This document shows, one piece after another, positions 24,286 through 31,740 of a stretch of 31,740 bases of DNA (positions are counted from its first letter, which is position 1; each line of letters begins with the position of its first letter). Location: positions 1-31,740 of the forward strand of contig JBHHYR010000022.1 of NCBI GenBank assembly GCA_046757585.1, in the 5' to 3' direction. Below the pieces are notes generated by a model. It saw only the letters and a program-made list of their open reading frames with translations, searched no databases and was not told the DNA's origin. This stretch comes from JBHHYR01 sp046757585. Lineage in GTDB: Bacteria > Desulfobacterota > Binatia > HRBIN30. The position numbers were made by a program, and so were the translations under genes.

Positions 24286-25515
24286 TCAGGAAAACGCGAA
24301 CGCCACCTTGACCGCGCTAGCGGTGCCCCGACCGCTGCAGGTGGTGAAGGCGTCGCGGTACTGCGCCAGCGAAAACCGGTGTGTCAGCAGATTCTCCACG
24401 TCGAGTCGTCCTGCGCGGACAAGGTGCAGGTAGACTTCGTAGGTGTGCAACCGCCTGCCCTCGAACTGTTCGGTGCCTACCGCCATGGACCCGGCCAGGT
24501 TGAGTTCCCGAAACCACAGCGGCGACCACTCGACGCGTTTCGGCACATCGACGCCGATGACGACCACGGTGCCCCCCTCAGCACAGAGCCGCAAGCTTGT
24601 TTCGATAGTTGCGGCGCTACCGATACAGTCGTAGACGCGCTGGACGCCGCCCATGAGGATCGGCTTCCCGCGCATCGGTTGGTATGCACGCGCGCCAGTC
24701 AGCCGAGCCATCGCGCTGACCAGTGAACTTTCCGGACGCGGAGCGAGCACCTCACCGGCGCCGAGCTGCTGCGCCAGCCGTCCCTGAAAGTCGTACTTGG
24801 CAACCGCGACGATCTGCGTGTGTGGATGTAGCGCCCGCAGGCAGGCGATGGCACCTAGTCCAAGGATGCCGCAGCCATAGACGAGGCACACGTCGTGTTC
24901 GCCGGGGGGATGGCGCAAGATCGAGCGCAGCGTGACCGCAATCGGATCGGTCAAGACCGCGTGCGCCTGGCTGACGTCGTCAGGTACGCGAATGCACTGC
25001 TCTTCGTGGACGGCCACAAAGGGCGCATAGCCACCGTTGACGGCACTGTTCGAACCGATCAACAGTCCGGGCGGCAGGCTACCCTCCGCAAAGTTGCGGC
25101 ACAGACTGAACTGACCTGCTTGGCATGACACGCACGGCGGGTCGATACCGCGCGGGGTACACGACAGCATGGGGTTGATGACGACTCGCTGCCCCACCTC
25201 GACTTTGCGGACTGCCGCACCAACTTCCACGACCCGTCCCACGATCTCGTGGCCGAGGACCATCGGGAACGACACGAACGGTGTCAGCGGCGAATCGGCG
25301 CTGCCCTTCAGGAACAGCGCGCTCATGTCGCTGCCGCAGATCCCGCTGAGCTGCGTCTGCACCCGCACCCAGCGGTCAGTACGCAGCCACGGATCCCGGA
25401 TGTCCCGGTACGCCAGCGCGGAGAAGCGATCCCAGTACGCGTCAGGCCAAAAACGGCCGGCGAGCTTGGAGTACGCGTAACGCGGGACGGAGAAGCGGAA
25501 CTGCAGCGCCTTCAT
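24286..25515 (-). CDS. zinc-dependent medium-chain dehydrogenase/reductase
   Basis: A 409-residue member of the medium-chain dehydrogenase family. Catalytic-zinc residues are C60 (GICGSD) and H89-E90 (GHE); structural-zinc cysteines are probably C119, C128, C131 and C139, with a longer gap than usual between the first two. The nucleotide-binding glycine motif is VYGCGILGLGA. The N-terminus (MKALQFRFSVPRYAYSKLAGRF) is longer than in simple alcohol dehydrogenases and resembles a branch found near crotonase and acyl-CoA genes. It likely oxidises an alcohol or reduces an aldehyde with NAD(P). It is the last gene of the YCF48-RND-DUF1329-crotonase group, 85 bp behind the crotonase gene. The substrate cannot be told. 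Confidence 0.88.
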   Translation of the reverse strand: MKALQFRFSVPRYAYSKLAGRFWPDAYWDRFSALAYRDIRDPWLRTDRWVRVQTQLSGICGSDMSALFLKGSADSPLTPFVSFPMVLGHEIVGRVVEVGAAVRKVEVGQRVVINPMLSCTPRGIDPPCVSCQAGQFSLCRNFAEGSLPPGLLIGSNSAVNGGYAPFVAVHEEQCIRVPDDVSQAHAVLTDPIAVTLRSILRHPPGEHDVCLVYGCGILGLGAIACLRALHPHTQIVAVAKYDFQGRLAQQLGAGEVLAPRPESSLVSAMARLTGARAYQPMRGKPILMGGVQRVYDCIGSAATIETSLRLCAEGGTVVVIGVDVPKRVEWSPLWFRELNLAGSMAVGTEQFEGRRLHTYEVYLHLVRAGRLDVENLLTHRFSLAQYRDAFTTCSGRGTASAVKVAFAFS

Positions 25516-25600
25516 GAAATGGGCTCATGGAGCGGGCTCGCAGTCACTGCTGCAACGGCCCGCGCCCTACGTCAGGATGCGCGCCGCGGCGTCCCACCCA

Positions 25601-26395
25601 TCATCGGCCCTTGAACTCCGGGGCCCGCCGTTCCACGAAGGAGAGCATACCTTCGCGGGTGTCTTCGGACTGGGTCACCAACGTTTGCGCCAAGGCTTCC
25701 TCTTCAAGGGCGGTCTCAAACGACGACTCGAGGGAACGGTTGAGCAGCCGCTTCGATATGCCGATGGCAACGGTCGGCCCCTTGGCGAGGCGCTCGGCCC
25801 ACTCGCGTGCGGTTTCCTGCAGCTTGTCGCCTGGCACCACTTTACTCACCAGACCGATGCGGTGTGCCTCGTCGGCCCCCAGGCTCTCGCCAAAGAACAC
25901 TAGCTCCTTGGCCTTGGCCAGCCCGATGAGACGTGGCAACAGAAAGGCGCCTGCCGCATCCACGGCGATGCCGCGGCGTACGAACACTTCAATGAACCGT
26001 GCCTCGGCAGCGGCGATCACGAAGTCACTGGCAAACGCGAGGTGCGCCCCGAGCCCCGCCGCGACGCCGTTCACGGCGGCAACAACCGGCTTCTCGAGCT
26101 CCCACAGGGCTCGGATCAGCCGCTGGGAGCTGGCCTTCATCATGGTCCGGGTCGCCCCGGGGCCCGTCGGTCCCTGCCCTCGGGGCCCGGCGAGGTCTGC
26201 GCCGGTGCAAAACCCCTTGCCCGCGCCGGTCAATACCATGGCGCGGACGCCCGCGTCCGTCCGGGCATCGGTGAACACACCGATCAGCTCTTCACGCAGC
26301 TGCGCGTTGACCGCGTTGCGTTGCTCGGGACGGTTCATCGTGACCCACGCAACGTCATGCTCCACGGTATATCGGAGCGCCTTCCACTCGGGCAT
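25601..26395 (-). CDS. crotonase/enoyl-CoA hydratase-isomerase family protein
   Basis: A 264-residue crotonase-fold protein. The oxyanion-hole segments are GKGFCTGADLAG (60-70) and VNGVAAGLGAHLAF (109-121). Both glutamates of classical enoyl-CoA hydratase appear replaced: the first aligns with H118 and the second with a Val/Phe stretch (EVFVRRG). D146 in GIAVDAAGAFLLPRLIG is in the place used by PaaG-type isomerases. An isomerase or other enolate-forming reaction is thus likelier than hydration. The ATG at 26395 follows GAGGAG by eight bases; an in-frame GTG at 26416 is less likely. It lies 75 bp behind the DUF1329 gene. General family assignment is secure, the reaction is not. Confidence 0.9.
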   Translation of the reverse strand: MPEWKALRYTVEHDVAWVTMNRPEQRNAVNAQLREELIGVFTDARTDAGVRAMVLTGAGKGFCTGADLAGPRGQGPTGPGATRTMMKASSQRLIRALWELEKPVVAAVNGVAAGLGAHLAFASDFVIAAAEARFIEVFVRRGIAVDAAGAFLLPRLIGLAKAKELVFFGESLGADEAHRIGLVSKVVPGDKLQETAREWAERLAKGPTVAIGISKRLLNRSLESSFETALEEEALAQTLVTQSEDTREGMLSFVERRAPEFKGR

Positions 26396-26470
26396 CTCGT
26401 TGCTCCTCGGCTTCACACCGCCAACCCAGAGCCCGGTGGCATCCGGGTCTGTCGACGCGCCCGGGCCGGA

Positions 26471-27862
26471 CTACTTGCCGAACCGCTGCAGCGTCGTTGC
26501 GTCAAAGAACTTTGGATCATAGTGGATGCGGCGATCGTTGGGTACGTTCTTTCCCCGTGGCAAGAGACCCGCAACGGTGGCGCGGTGCATCTTGATATTC
26601 TCAGCGCACTGAAACGCGAAGGTCGAAGACAGCTGCCATTCGACCGTTCCGTCGGGGCGCTTGAGCGCCGCGTGCTGACCCCGGGCAGTTTGCAGCGTGT
26701 TGAGCAACTCGCCCGTCCACCCGAACTTGCGGTTCCAGGCGCCCTGGAAGGTTTCCTTGTCGATGTACAGCTGGATCTTGCCGTACAGGTAATACTTGTC
26801 CTTTGGGGTTCCCTCGATGACCCACATCGGGCGCAAGGCTAGGGCGGCGGGCAGCGGTGCCCACGCCACCCCCTTCCAGGTCGGATCCTGGTAGCCGAGC
26901 ACCGGCATGTCCGGCCACACCGAATGCCAGCCACCGCCGGGTATCCAGACCTGGTTGGGCTTGCCCTCGAAGCCATTGGGATCGACAAACCGCAGGGCTT
27001 GCGTTTGTCGTACCAGCTTCCAGGTGAAGTCTTCCGGCTTACCGTCGAAGAACGGCCCATCGTCTTGGCTCATGTCGGACCCGAGAAAGCCGTCCGAGCG
27101 GTTCGCCGGACTCACGGCACGCACGCGGCGCAGTGCCGGCACGTACACCCAGTTCGAATCGCGCTTCACCGAGTCGCGATAGCGCCACGTCAGCGCCGCT
27201 GTCCCATTGAGGTCCGCGGGGGAGTTGGTGACGGCGATGAACTGCTGGGAGAAGTTGTTGGGATTAGGCAGGCGGTAGCCCTCCCCCTGGCCATCGTAGT
27301 AGAGAAAGCGGACATCCTGGACTGATTCGCGATCGATCCCTCCCGGGTTGATCCAGACGAGCTGGGTGACGTTGTGCGTGCTCCCCTCGGCCCAGTTCTG
27401 GTAGGTATAGTTCCACAGGATCTTGATACCGGCATTCTGATCTGCCGGGTCGATATGGGGGAACGGGAACCCATAGATGAGTGGCGGCTGTTTCATGGTT
27501 GACTTGTCCACCACGGTTCCTTCGTGATTCAAGGTGTACCGGCCTTCGTTGGCTTCGCTGGCTGCCCTGAACTGGGGATCCCACTTGTAGATGCCCGCGG
27601 GCCAATCCATGATTTTGTTGGCGTACTCGCCGTCTTTGTAGTGTTGCAGGATCTCCGGCGGTAGCAGCCCCTGGGCGAGCTGCCAGTTGTCCTTGCTCAG
27701 GACATCGCCGGGTCTCAGGCCGGCTTCTTGCGCCCGCTTCGCGAGCATTTCCTCGTTGGGCGTCGGGGCGGCGCCGGGTGTCGCCCTCTGTTGCGCCCCA
27801 CAAGGTATGGTGACGCCGAGGGCCAGCCCGATCGCGAAGAACAACCCAGCAACTGTACGCAT
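26471..27862 (-). CDS. DUF1329 family exported protein
   Basis: A 463-residue protein with a signal peptide (about 1-23, ending CGAQ) and DUF1329 sequence throughout: LRPGDVLSKDNW, LLPPEILQHYKDGEY, WVYVPALRRVRAVSPANRSDGFLGSDMSQDD and MWVIEGTPKDKYYLYGKIQLYIDKET. The fold is thought to resemble LolA/LolB-type lipoprotein carriers, so it may handle a hydrophobic compound at or near the outer membrane. DUF1329 genes recur next to an RND/MMPL transporter and a YCF48 protein, as here, usually with a DUF1302 gene; none is present in this window. GGAGGTG precedes the ATG at 27862 by four bases, and the gap to the RND gene is only 23 bp. The cargo is unknown. Confidence 0.92.
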   Translation of the reverse strand: MRTVAGLFFAIGLALGVTIPCGAQQRATPGAAPTPNEEMLAKRAQEAGLRPGDVLSKDNWQLAQGLLPPEILQHYKDGEYANKIMDWPAGIYKWDPQFRAASEANEGRYTLNHEGTVVDKSTMKQPPLIYGFPFPHIDPADQNAGIKILWNYTYQNWAEGSTHNVTQLVWINPGGIDRESVQDVRFLYYDGQGEGYRLPNPNNFSQQFIAVTNSPADLNGTAALTWRYRDSVKRDSNWVYVPALRRVRAVSPANRSDGFLGSDMSQDDGPFFDGKPEDFTWKLVRQTQALRFVDPNGFEGKPNQVWIPGGGWHSVWPDMPVLGYQDPTWKGVAWAPLPAALALRPMWVIEGTPKDKYYLYGKIQLYIDKETFQGAWNRKFGWTGELLNTLQTARGQHAALKRPDGTVEWQLSSTFAFQCAENIKMHRATVAGLLPRGKNVPNDRRIHYDPKFFDATTLQRFGK

Positions 27863-27885
27863 GTGACACCTCCGGTGCAGAGTTT

Positions 27886-30282
27886 TCAGCCGCGTGCCCC
27901 TACCTCGGCCGCGAGCTGTACGCGTTGCGCTGCCCGCTCGACCGCAAAACGCGGCCGCAGCAACGACACCATTGCGGGAATGAACACCAACGCGCCGATG
28001 GCGTGGAAGATCATCAGCATCATCAAGACGAACGCCATGTTGGCTTCAAATTTCAGGGGGAAGAACAGCCAAAACACCACACTGGCGACCAGGGTGCTGC
28101 CGGTAAAGATGATCGCCTTGCCCGTGGTCGCGATGGCGCGGCGGTTGGCCTCGTCAAAGTCGTGGGTGATTTCGTACTCCTCAACGATGCGGCTGAGGAC
28201 GTAATACCCGTAGTCGATCCCGATCCCGATGCCAACGGCCGCGACGGGCAGCGAGTTTACGTTGAAGTCGATTCCCATTAGATACATCACCGCTTCGGAA
28301 AGCGGCTGGGCGACGAGCGAAGGAATCATGACGATCAAGGCACCCACCACGGAACGGTAGGTGGCGAAGCTGAGCACGAAGACGACGAAGAAGATGAGAG
28401 GTACGTTGACCCGGTACGACCATTCCACCTCTTCGTTGGAAGCCGCCAGAATACCCATGAGCCCGCCGGCGAGCAGGTAACGCACGCTGTCCTCCGGACG
28501 GGTGTGTTCGGCGATGTACGCCTTGGCGCGCGCGATGGCGCTGTGAATGATGTCGTTGTTGTAGTTGTTGTAGAAGATCGTAATCGTGGCATTGGCTTGG
28601 TCGGGACTGAAGAAGCGATCCATTTCACCGCGGCTCGTCCCGGCGGTCAGGAGAAAGAAGAGCTGGCCGACGTAATCATTGCGGGTTGGGAGCATCTCCC
28701 ATTTGGGATCGCCCTCGTGGAAGGTGCGAAAGATCTTCTTCAGGAGGGTCGTTGCAGTGAGCGCGCCGTTTGCTCCAGCCCCCTGCGTCATGTAACGCGC
28801 AAACAGGTCGATCTTGTTCAGGGTGGCGGCGTCCTTGACGGCTCCGGGCTTCTTGCCTTCAGCAATGATGACCAGCTGGCTGGCGATGCCCACAAACTTC
28901 TCGTTCATCTTCCGAAACGCCTGGTTGTACGGGTGATCCGGGTACAGCAACGCGGCGCCCAACTCCGTATCGCCCACCTTGAGCTGGTGGGCAAAATACA
29001 GGCCGAACCCCATCACCACCGCGAACACGCCGACCACTGCCCAGCGCATGCTCCCTGTTCCGATGGTGATCAGCGCGCGACTGACGCCTTCGTACAGGGC
29101 GTCCGAGACCCGCCGCCGCCCGCCCAGCTGCTCTTGCGGCGGGCGGACGTACGACAAGATGATCGGGTGCAAGGTGACGACGCTCAGAAAGATGCTGATG
29201 ATCCAGAAGCTCGCGACAAACGCGAGCTTCTGCATGAGGGGAATACTGGCCACGGCGATGGTGAGGATCGCCAGCCCATCGGCCACGATCGACACCATCG
29301 CGGGGCTGTACAGACTCACATAGGAGCGCATGATCGCGGCGGTCTTATCCTTCGTCGCGTGGTACTCCTCGTGGTAACGCTCCATCGATTGGACCGAATG
29401 ACTCAGTGCCCGCGCCGTGATGAGCACGAAGACCACCAGGACCAAGGGGTCGAGCGTCAAACCGCACAGACCGGCAAAGCCCAGCCCCCACACCGCACTC
29501 ATCAGGCCCGAGAACACTGGAATGATGACACCTTGGAGGGATCGAAAATAGAACCACAACAGGCCGACCATCGCCAAGCCGGTCGCCAGGAAGACGTACC
29601 CCATCACGCCGAGGGCCTCATTGAAGTACGCATACAGCACCGGCGGACCGGTCACGTAGATCTTGACCGTGCCGTCGGCCTCCTCCCGTTTGACGATCTC
29701 CTGCACCTTCTGCCACATGGCGTTGAGGTCGAAGTACTCTTCCCAGAAACCGGCGGAGATCAGTGTGGCTGTGTCGTCCGGCGAGACGAAAAAACCCCGC
29801 ACGCCCTCAGTCGTGTAGATCTTCTGGCGCAGAAACTCGAGGTCCTCTTTGTCGCGCGGGAGTCGCGGGTAGATCAACGGCACCACCTTGATGCCGGACC
29901 CCGAGGTCAACGTCGTCTTGAGCTTGGGATGGGTGATCGAGAGGACCTGCTCGCCGTTCACGCCCGGAACATTGTGCAGCAAGTCGAGGGTGATCCGGTT
30001 CACCTTCCTGATCGTCTCGACACTGTCGAAGATCGTTCCGTGTTTCACCTCCAGCACCATCACGAGCGTGTTGGCCGTCCCGAACATGCTCCGATACTTC
30101 GTGTACAACTGGATGTAAGGGTGGTGCGGGGGCATGAGGTCGAAGAAGTTGGTGAAAATGGTCAGACGGGTCGCGGTGAACCACACGAAAAACAGTGTCC
30201 CGATTGCGATGACAACCGAGATGGCCGCCCGCCGTCTCAGCAGGAAGACGAGGTACCGTTCAATGAGCCGCTTCGGCAGCAT
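27886..30282 (-). CDS. RND/MMPL family transporter
   Basis: A 798-residue inner-membrane protein with the two-fold RND layout: TM1 near residues 19-38, a large periplasmic loop (about 40-240) with IFTNFFDLMPPHHPY, a block of five membrane segments, then TM7, a second periplasmic loop and a final block. The motif GIGIGIDYGYYVLSR (684-698) has D690 in the membrane, as in MMPL/HpnN-type proteins that carry lipids. The best start is the ATG at 30282, which overlaps the end of the YCF48 gene by 23 bp, rather than 30351. With DUF1329 and YCF48 it may form an envelope export system for a hydrophobic compound. No membrane-fusion protein is present, which fits this subfamily. Confidence 0.93.
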   Translation of the reverse strand: MLPKRLIERYLVFLLRRRAAISVVIAIGTLFFVWFTATRLTIFTNFFDLMPPHHPYIQLYTKYRSMFGTANTLVMVLEVKHGTIFDSVETIRKVNRITLDLLHNVPGVNGEQVLSITHPKLKTTLTSGSGIKVVPLIYPRLPRDKEDLEFLRQKIYTTEGVRGFFVSPDDTATLISAGFWEEYFDLNAMWQKVQEIVKREEADGTVKIYVTGPPVLYAYFNEALGVMGYVFLATGLAMVGLLWFYFRSLQGVIIPVFSGLMSAVWGLGFAGLCGLTLDPLVLVVFVLITARALSHSVQSMERYHEEYHATKDKTAAIMRSYVSLYSPAMVSIVADGLAILTIAVASIPLMQKLAFVASFWIISIFLSVVTLHPIILSYVRPPQEQLGGRRRVSDALYEGVSRALITIGTGSMRWAVVGVFAVVMGFGLYFAHQLKVGDTELGAALLYPDHPYNQAFRKMNEKFVGIASQLVIIAEGKKPGAVKDAATLNKIDLFARYMTQGAGANGALTATTLLKKIFRTFHEGDPKWEMLPTRNDYVGQLFFLLTAGTSRGEMDRFFSPDQANATITIFYNNYNNDIIHSAIARAKAYIAEHTRPEDSVRYLLAGGLMGILAASNEEVEWSYRVNVPLIFFVVFVLSFATYRSVVGALIVMIPSLVAQPLSEAVMYLMGIDFNVNSLPVAAVGIGIGIDYGYYVLSRIVEEYEITHDFDEANRRAIATTGKAIIFTGSTLVASVVFWLFFPLKFEANMAFVLMMLMIFHAIGALVFIPAMVSLLRPRFAVERAAQRVQLAAEVGARG

Positions 30283-31324
30283 TCGCCTTGTGCTCTCGGG
30301 ACGCGATCCGACCGTGCGCGATCCGCACCGCCAGGCCGCCGGCACCAACATAGAGGCCGTGGGTGCCGCTGACCAGCGATACGGACCGGATCCACCCGAG
30401 CCGATGCTTCCCAGACGTTTTCACGCGGTGCCACGTGTGGCCCCCGTCCTGACTCGCGAAGACGGCGCCCGCGTCGCCCACGGCGTAGCCGTAGCGGCCG
30501 ACGACCGCCACGTCATAGAGGCTCGGATTGCTCAGGGCCTGAACGAACCCGACCTGTGCCAGCGCCCCGACCTGGCTGTTCCCGTGCTGGACCTGCCAGG
30601 TCTGGCCCGCATCGGTGGTGTGCAGGATGAGGCCGTCGATTCCTACGGCCCAGCCCTCCTGCGGGTTCCGAAAGGCAACACCGAACAAGGTTTTCTGGAC
30701 ACCGCTTACCTGGTCGGTCCACGTGCGACCGCCATTATCGGTGGCCAGGATGGTTCCCGCTTCGCCCACGATCCAGCCGCGCTCAGAATTGGGCCAGGAT
30801 TGACCATTGAGAATCACGTCGCGGGCGAGGGAATGGTCTTCCCACGTCGCACCGCCGTCGTGCGTCGCCAGGATGACCCCCCAGTCACCCACCACCCACG
30901 CACGCTGCCGGTCCAGCGCTGCCACCTTGAAAAGGTGGCGGGGGCTCCCGCTCGGCTGCAGCCTCCAGTGCTGGCCCCCGTCGTCGGTGTGGAGGATGAC
31001 GCCCGAGCGGCCGCAGATCCATCCATGCTCCGGATCGGCAAAGTCCACGCTAAAGAGGGGCTCAACGGTATGCGAGACCTGAGGACGCCACGTCTCCGCA
31101 CCGTCCAGGGTGTGGAAAATCACCCCGAAGGCGCCGACTGCCCAGCCCTCCTGAGGCGTGATGAATCGCGTCGCGTACAGGTTGTCCGTGATATGGACCC
31201 CGGCGTGCGGTGCAGCTGTCGCCTGTGTCGCAAGCGCAACCACCAACCCGACTGACGTCAGAGCACGGCACAGCCACTGCGCCGTTGATCCATGAACGCA
31301 TCCTCGAAGCACCGTCAGGCTCAC
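30260..31324 (-). CDS. YCF48/BNR-type exported beta-propeller protein
   Basis: A protein of about 354 residues with a signal peptide (hydrophobic part about 21-35, cleavage after ATAA) and at least six repeats of the form GWAVGxxGxIxHTxDGGxTW, each a propeller blade. YCF48 proteins include the photosystem II assembly factor HCF136, but related copies beside RND/MMPL and DUF1329 genes occur in non-photosynthetic bacteria and probably help the transporter. The start is unsure: the frame is open to 31468, but the promoter at 31343-31372 lies inside that extension, so GTG at 31324 or at 31312 is preferred. No good ribosome site precedes either, which suggests a near-leaderless message. Confidence 0.85.
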   Translation of the reverse strand: MSLTVLRGCVHGSTAQWLCRALTSVGLVVALATQATAAPHAGVHITDNLYATRFITPQEGWAVGAFGVIFHTLDGAETWRPQVSHTVEPLFSVDFADPEHGWICGRSGVILHTDDGGQHWRLQPSGSPRHLFKVAALDRQRAWVVGDWGVILATHDGGATWEDHSLARDVILNGQSWPNSERGWIVGEAGTILATDNGGRTWTDQVSGVQKTLFGVAFRNPQEGWAVGIDGLILHTTDAGQTWQVQHGNSQVGALAQVGFVQALSNPSLYDVAVVGRYGYAVGDAGAVFASQDGGHTWHRVKTSGKHRLGWIRSVSLVSGTHGLYVGAGGLAVRIAHGRIASREHKANAAEAAH

Positions 31325-31342
31325 TAACAGCAAACTTTTAGC

Positions 31343-31372
31343 CTTATAGGTCGGCCGCTCGATTCGTGTCAA
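31343..31372 (-). promoter_or_regulatory. strong sigma70-like promoter for the YCF48-RND-DUF1329 operon
   Basis: On the minus strand a perfect TTGACA (31372-31367) and TATAAG (31348-31343, five of six bases) are 18 bp apart. Transcription should begin near 31336, only about 12-24 nt before the candidate GTG starts. It is the best consensus promoter I found in the window. Confidence 0.6.
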
Positions 31373-31529
31373 CCAGACCGTGCAGAGTCCCGTCGCGCCA
31401 GGCCGTCTCGGGACAGCCGCAGGTGGGCAATTGGGACCAGCCGCGCACAGCGCGAAGGCCCTGGGCACCTTGACGGCGACACGGCTTTGCGGCTAAGCAG
31501 CACGCGGCTTTGACAGCACGGGAGTCGCG

Positions 31530-31740
31530 ATGGACAAGAGCGAGATCGGGAACACGAGCGCACCGGTAACCATGCTCGTCGAACGCGGGAAGATTCGTGA
31601 GTTCGCACGGGCCATCAAGGACGACAACCCCATCTATTTCGAGGAGGAGTACGCGCGACGTGTGGCCGGCGGTATTGTCCCACCGCCCACCTTTAGCATG
31701 ACCATGGGGTTCTGGGCCGAGGGCAGCGGCCGACCGCTGC
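31530..31740 (+). CDS. MaoC-like (FAS1-type) dehydratase N-terminal domain, 5' part
   Basis: The first 70 codons of a gene cut by the right edge. ATG at 31530 follows GGAG (31521-31524) by five bases. The segment VERGKIREFARAIKDDNPIY, then FEEEYARR and PPPTFSMTMGFW, is the typical N-terminus of MaoC-like hot-dog dehydratase N-terminal domains, as in mycobacterial HadA/HadC and ChsH-type hydratases. It would hydrate an enoyl-CoA, the step after the acyl-CoA dehydrogenase pair of the left arm. The catalytic Asp and His usually reside in a C-terminal hot-dog domain or partner, outside the window. It is divergent from the YCF48 gene, sharing a 205-bp upstream region. Confidence 0.85.
   Translation, partial: MDKSEIGNTSAPVTMLVERGKIREFARAIKDDNPIYFEEEYARRVAGGIVPPPTFSMTMGFWAEGSGRPL

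Noticed and set aside
28504..30372. Long plus-strand open frame (over 600 codons) opposite the RND transporter
   Set aside because: Rich in His, Asp and Arg with no domain pattern; the minus strand encodes an unmistakable membrane transporter.
31471..31499. TTGACG followed by CTAAGC as a promoter for the MaoC gene
   Set aside because: The second element hardly matches a -10 box, so no promoter was assigned on this side.
1..31740. tRNA, rRNA, CRISPR array, insertion sequence or prophage
   Set aside because: No cloverleaf-like sequence, regular repeat-spacer pattern, transposase or integrase motif was seen.

Overview
The window is GC-rich and densely coded. It carries CoA-linked catabolic genes, a complete-looking classical menaquinone operon and Gram-negative envelope and periplasmic genes: a YejABEF importer, an RND/MMPL transporter, a DUF1329 protein and exported cupredoxins. 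This suggests a soil, sediment or groundwater Gram-negative bacterium that respires with menaquinone. An uncultured lineage such as Candidatus Binatota or another former-deltaproteobacterial group is plausible. That placement is inference from gene content; no rRNA or tRNA gene was seen.

Left arm (1-6387, plus strand): the 3' end of a CaiB/BaiF CoA-transferase, a DUF35 zinc-ribbon/OB-fold protein, a possible 26-codon leader ORF inside an RNA hairpin, a thiolase-like protein without the usual catalytic histidines, an amidohydrolase-2 protein, and two adjacent acyl-CoA dehydrogenases. Only the first dehydrogenase keeps a recognisable catalytic base. Together they look like a degradation or remodelling pathway for a CoA-activated bulky substrate, possibly steroid-, terpenoid- or cyclic-acid-like. 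The substrate is unknown.

Middle (6388-13989): a 307-bp stretch without a recognisable gene, then two divergent exported proteins that each combine a cupredoxin-like domain with a carboxypeptidase-regulatory-like domain. These are followed on the minus strand by the YejA-YejB-YejE-YejF peptide/microcin-C-type ABC importer.

Menaquinone region (14105-24141, minus strand): transcription runs merR, menG, menF, menD, menH, menB, menA, menC, menE, with overlaps or short gaps nearly throughout. All classical steps from chorismate to menaquinone are present except a separate DHNA-CoA thioesterase (MenI). A palindrome lies over the probable merR promoter, so the MerR protein may control itself and the whole operon.

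Right arm (24286-31740): a likely minus-strand operon runs from a strong sigma70-like promoter at 31343-31372 through a YCF48-type beta-propeller protein, an RND/MMPL transporter, a DUF1329 envelope protein, a crotonase and a zinc-dependent dehydrogenase. A divergent MaoC-type dehydratase gene starts at 31530 and is cut by the window edge. Its theme matches the CoA chemistry of the left arm.
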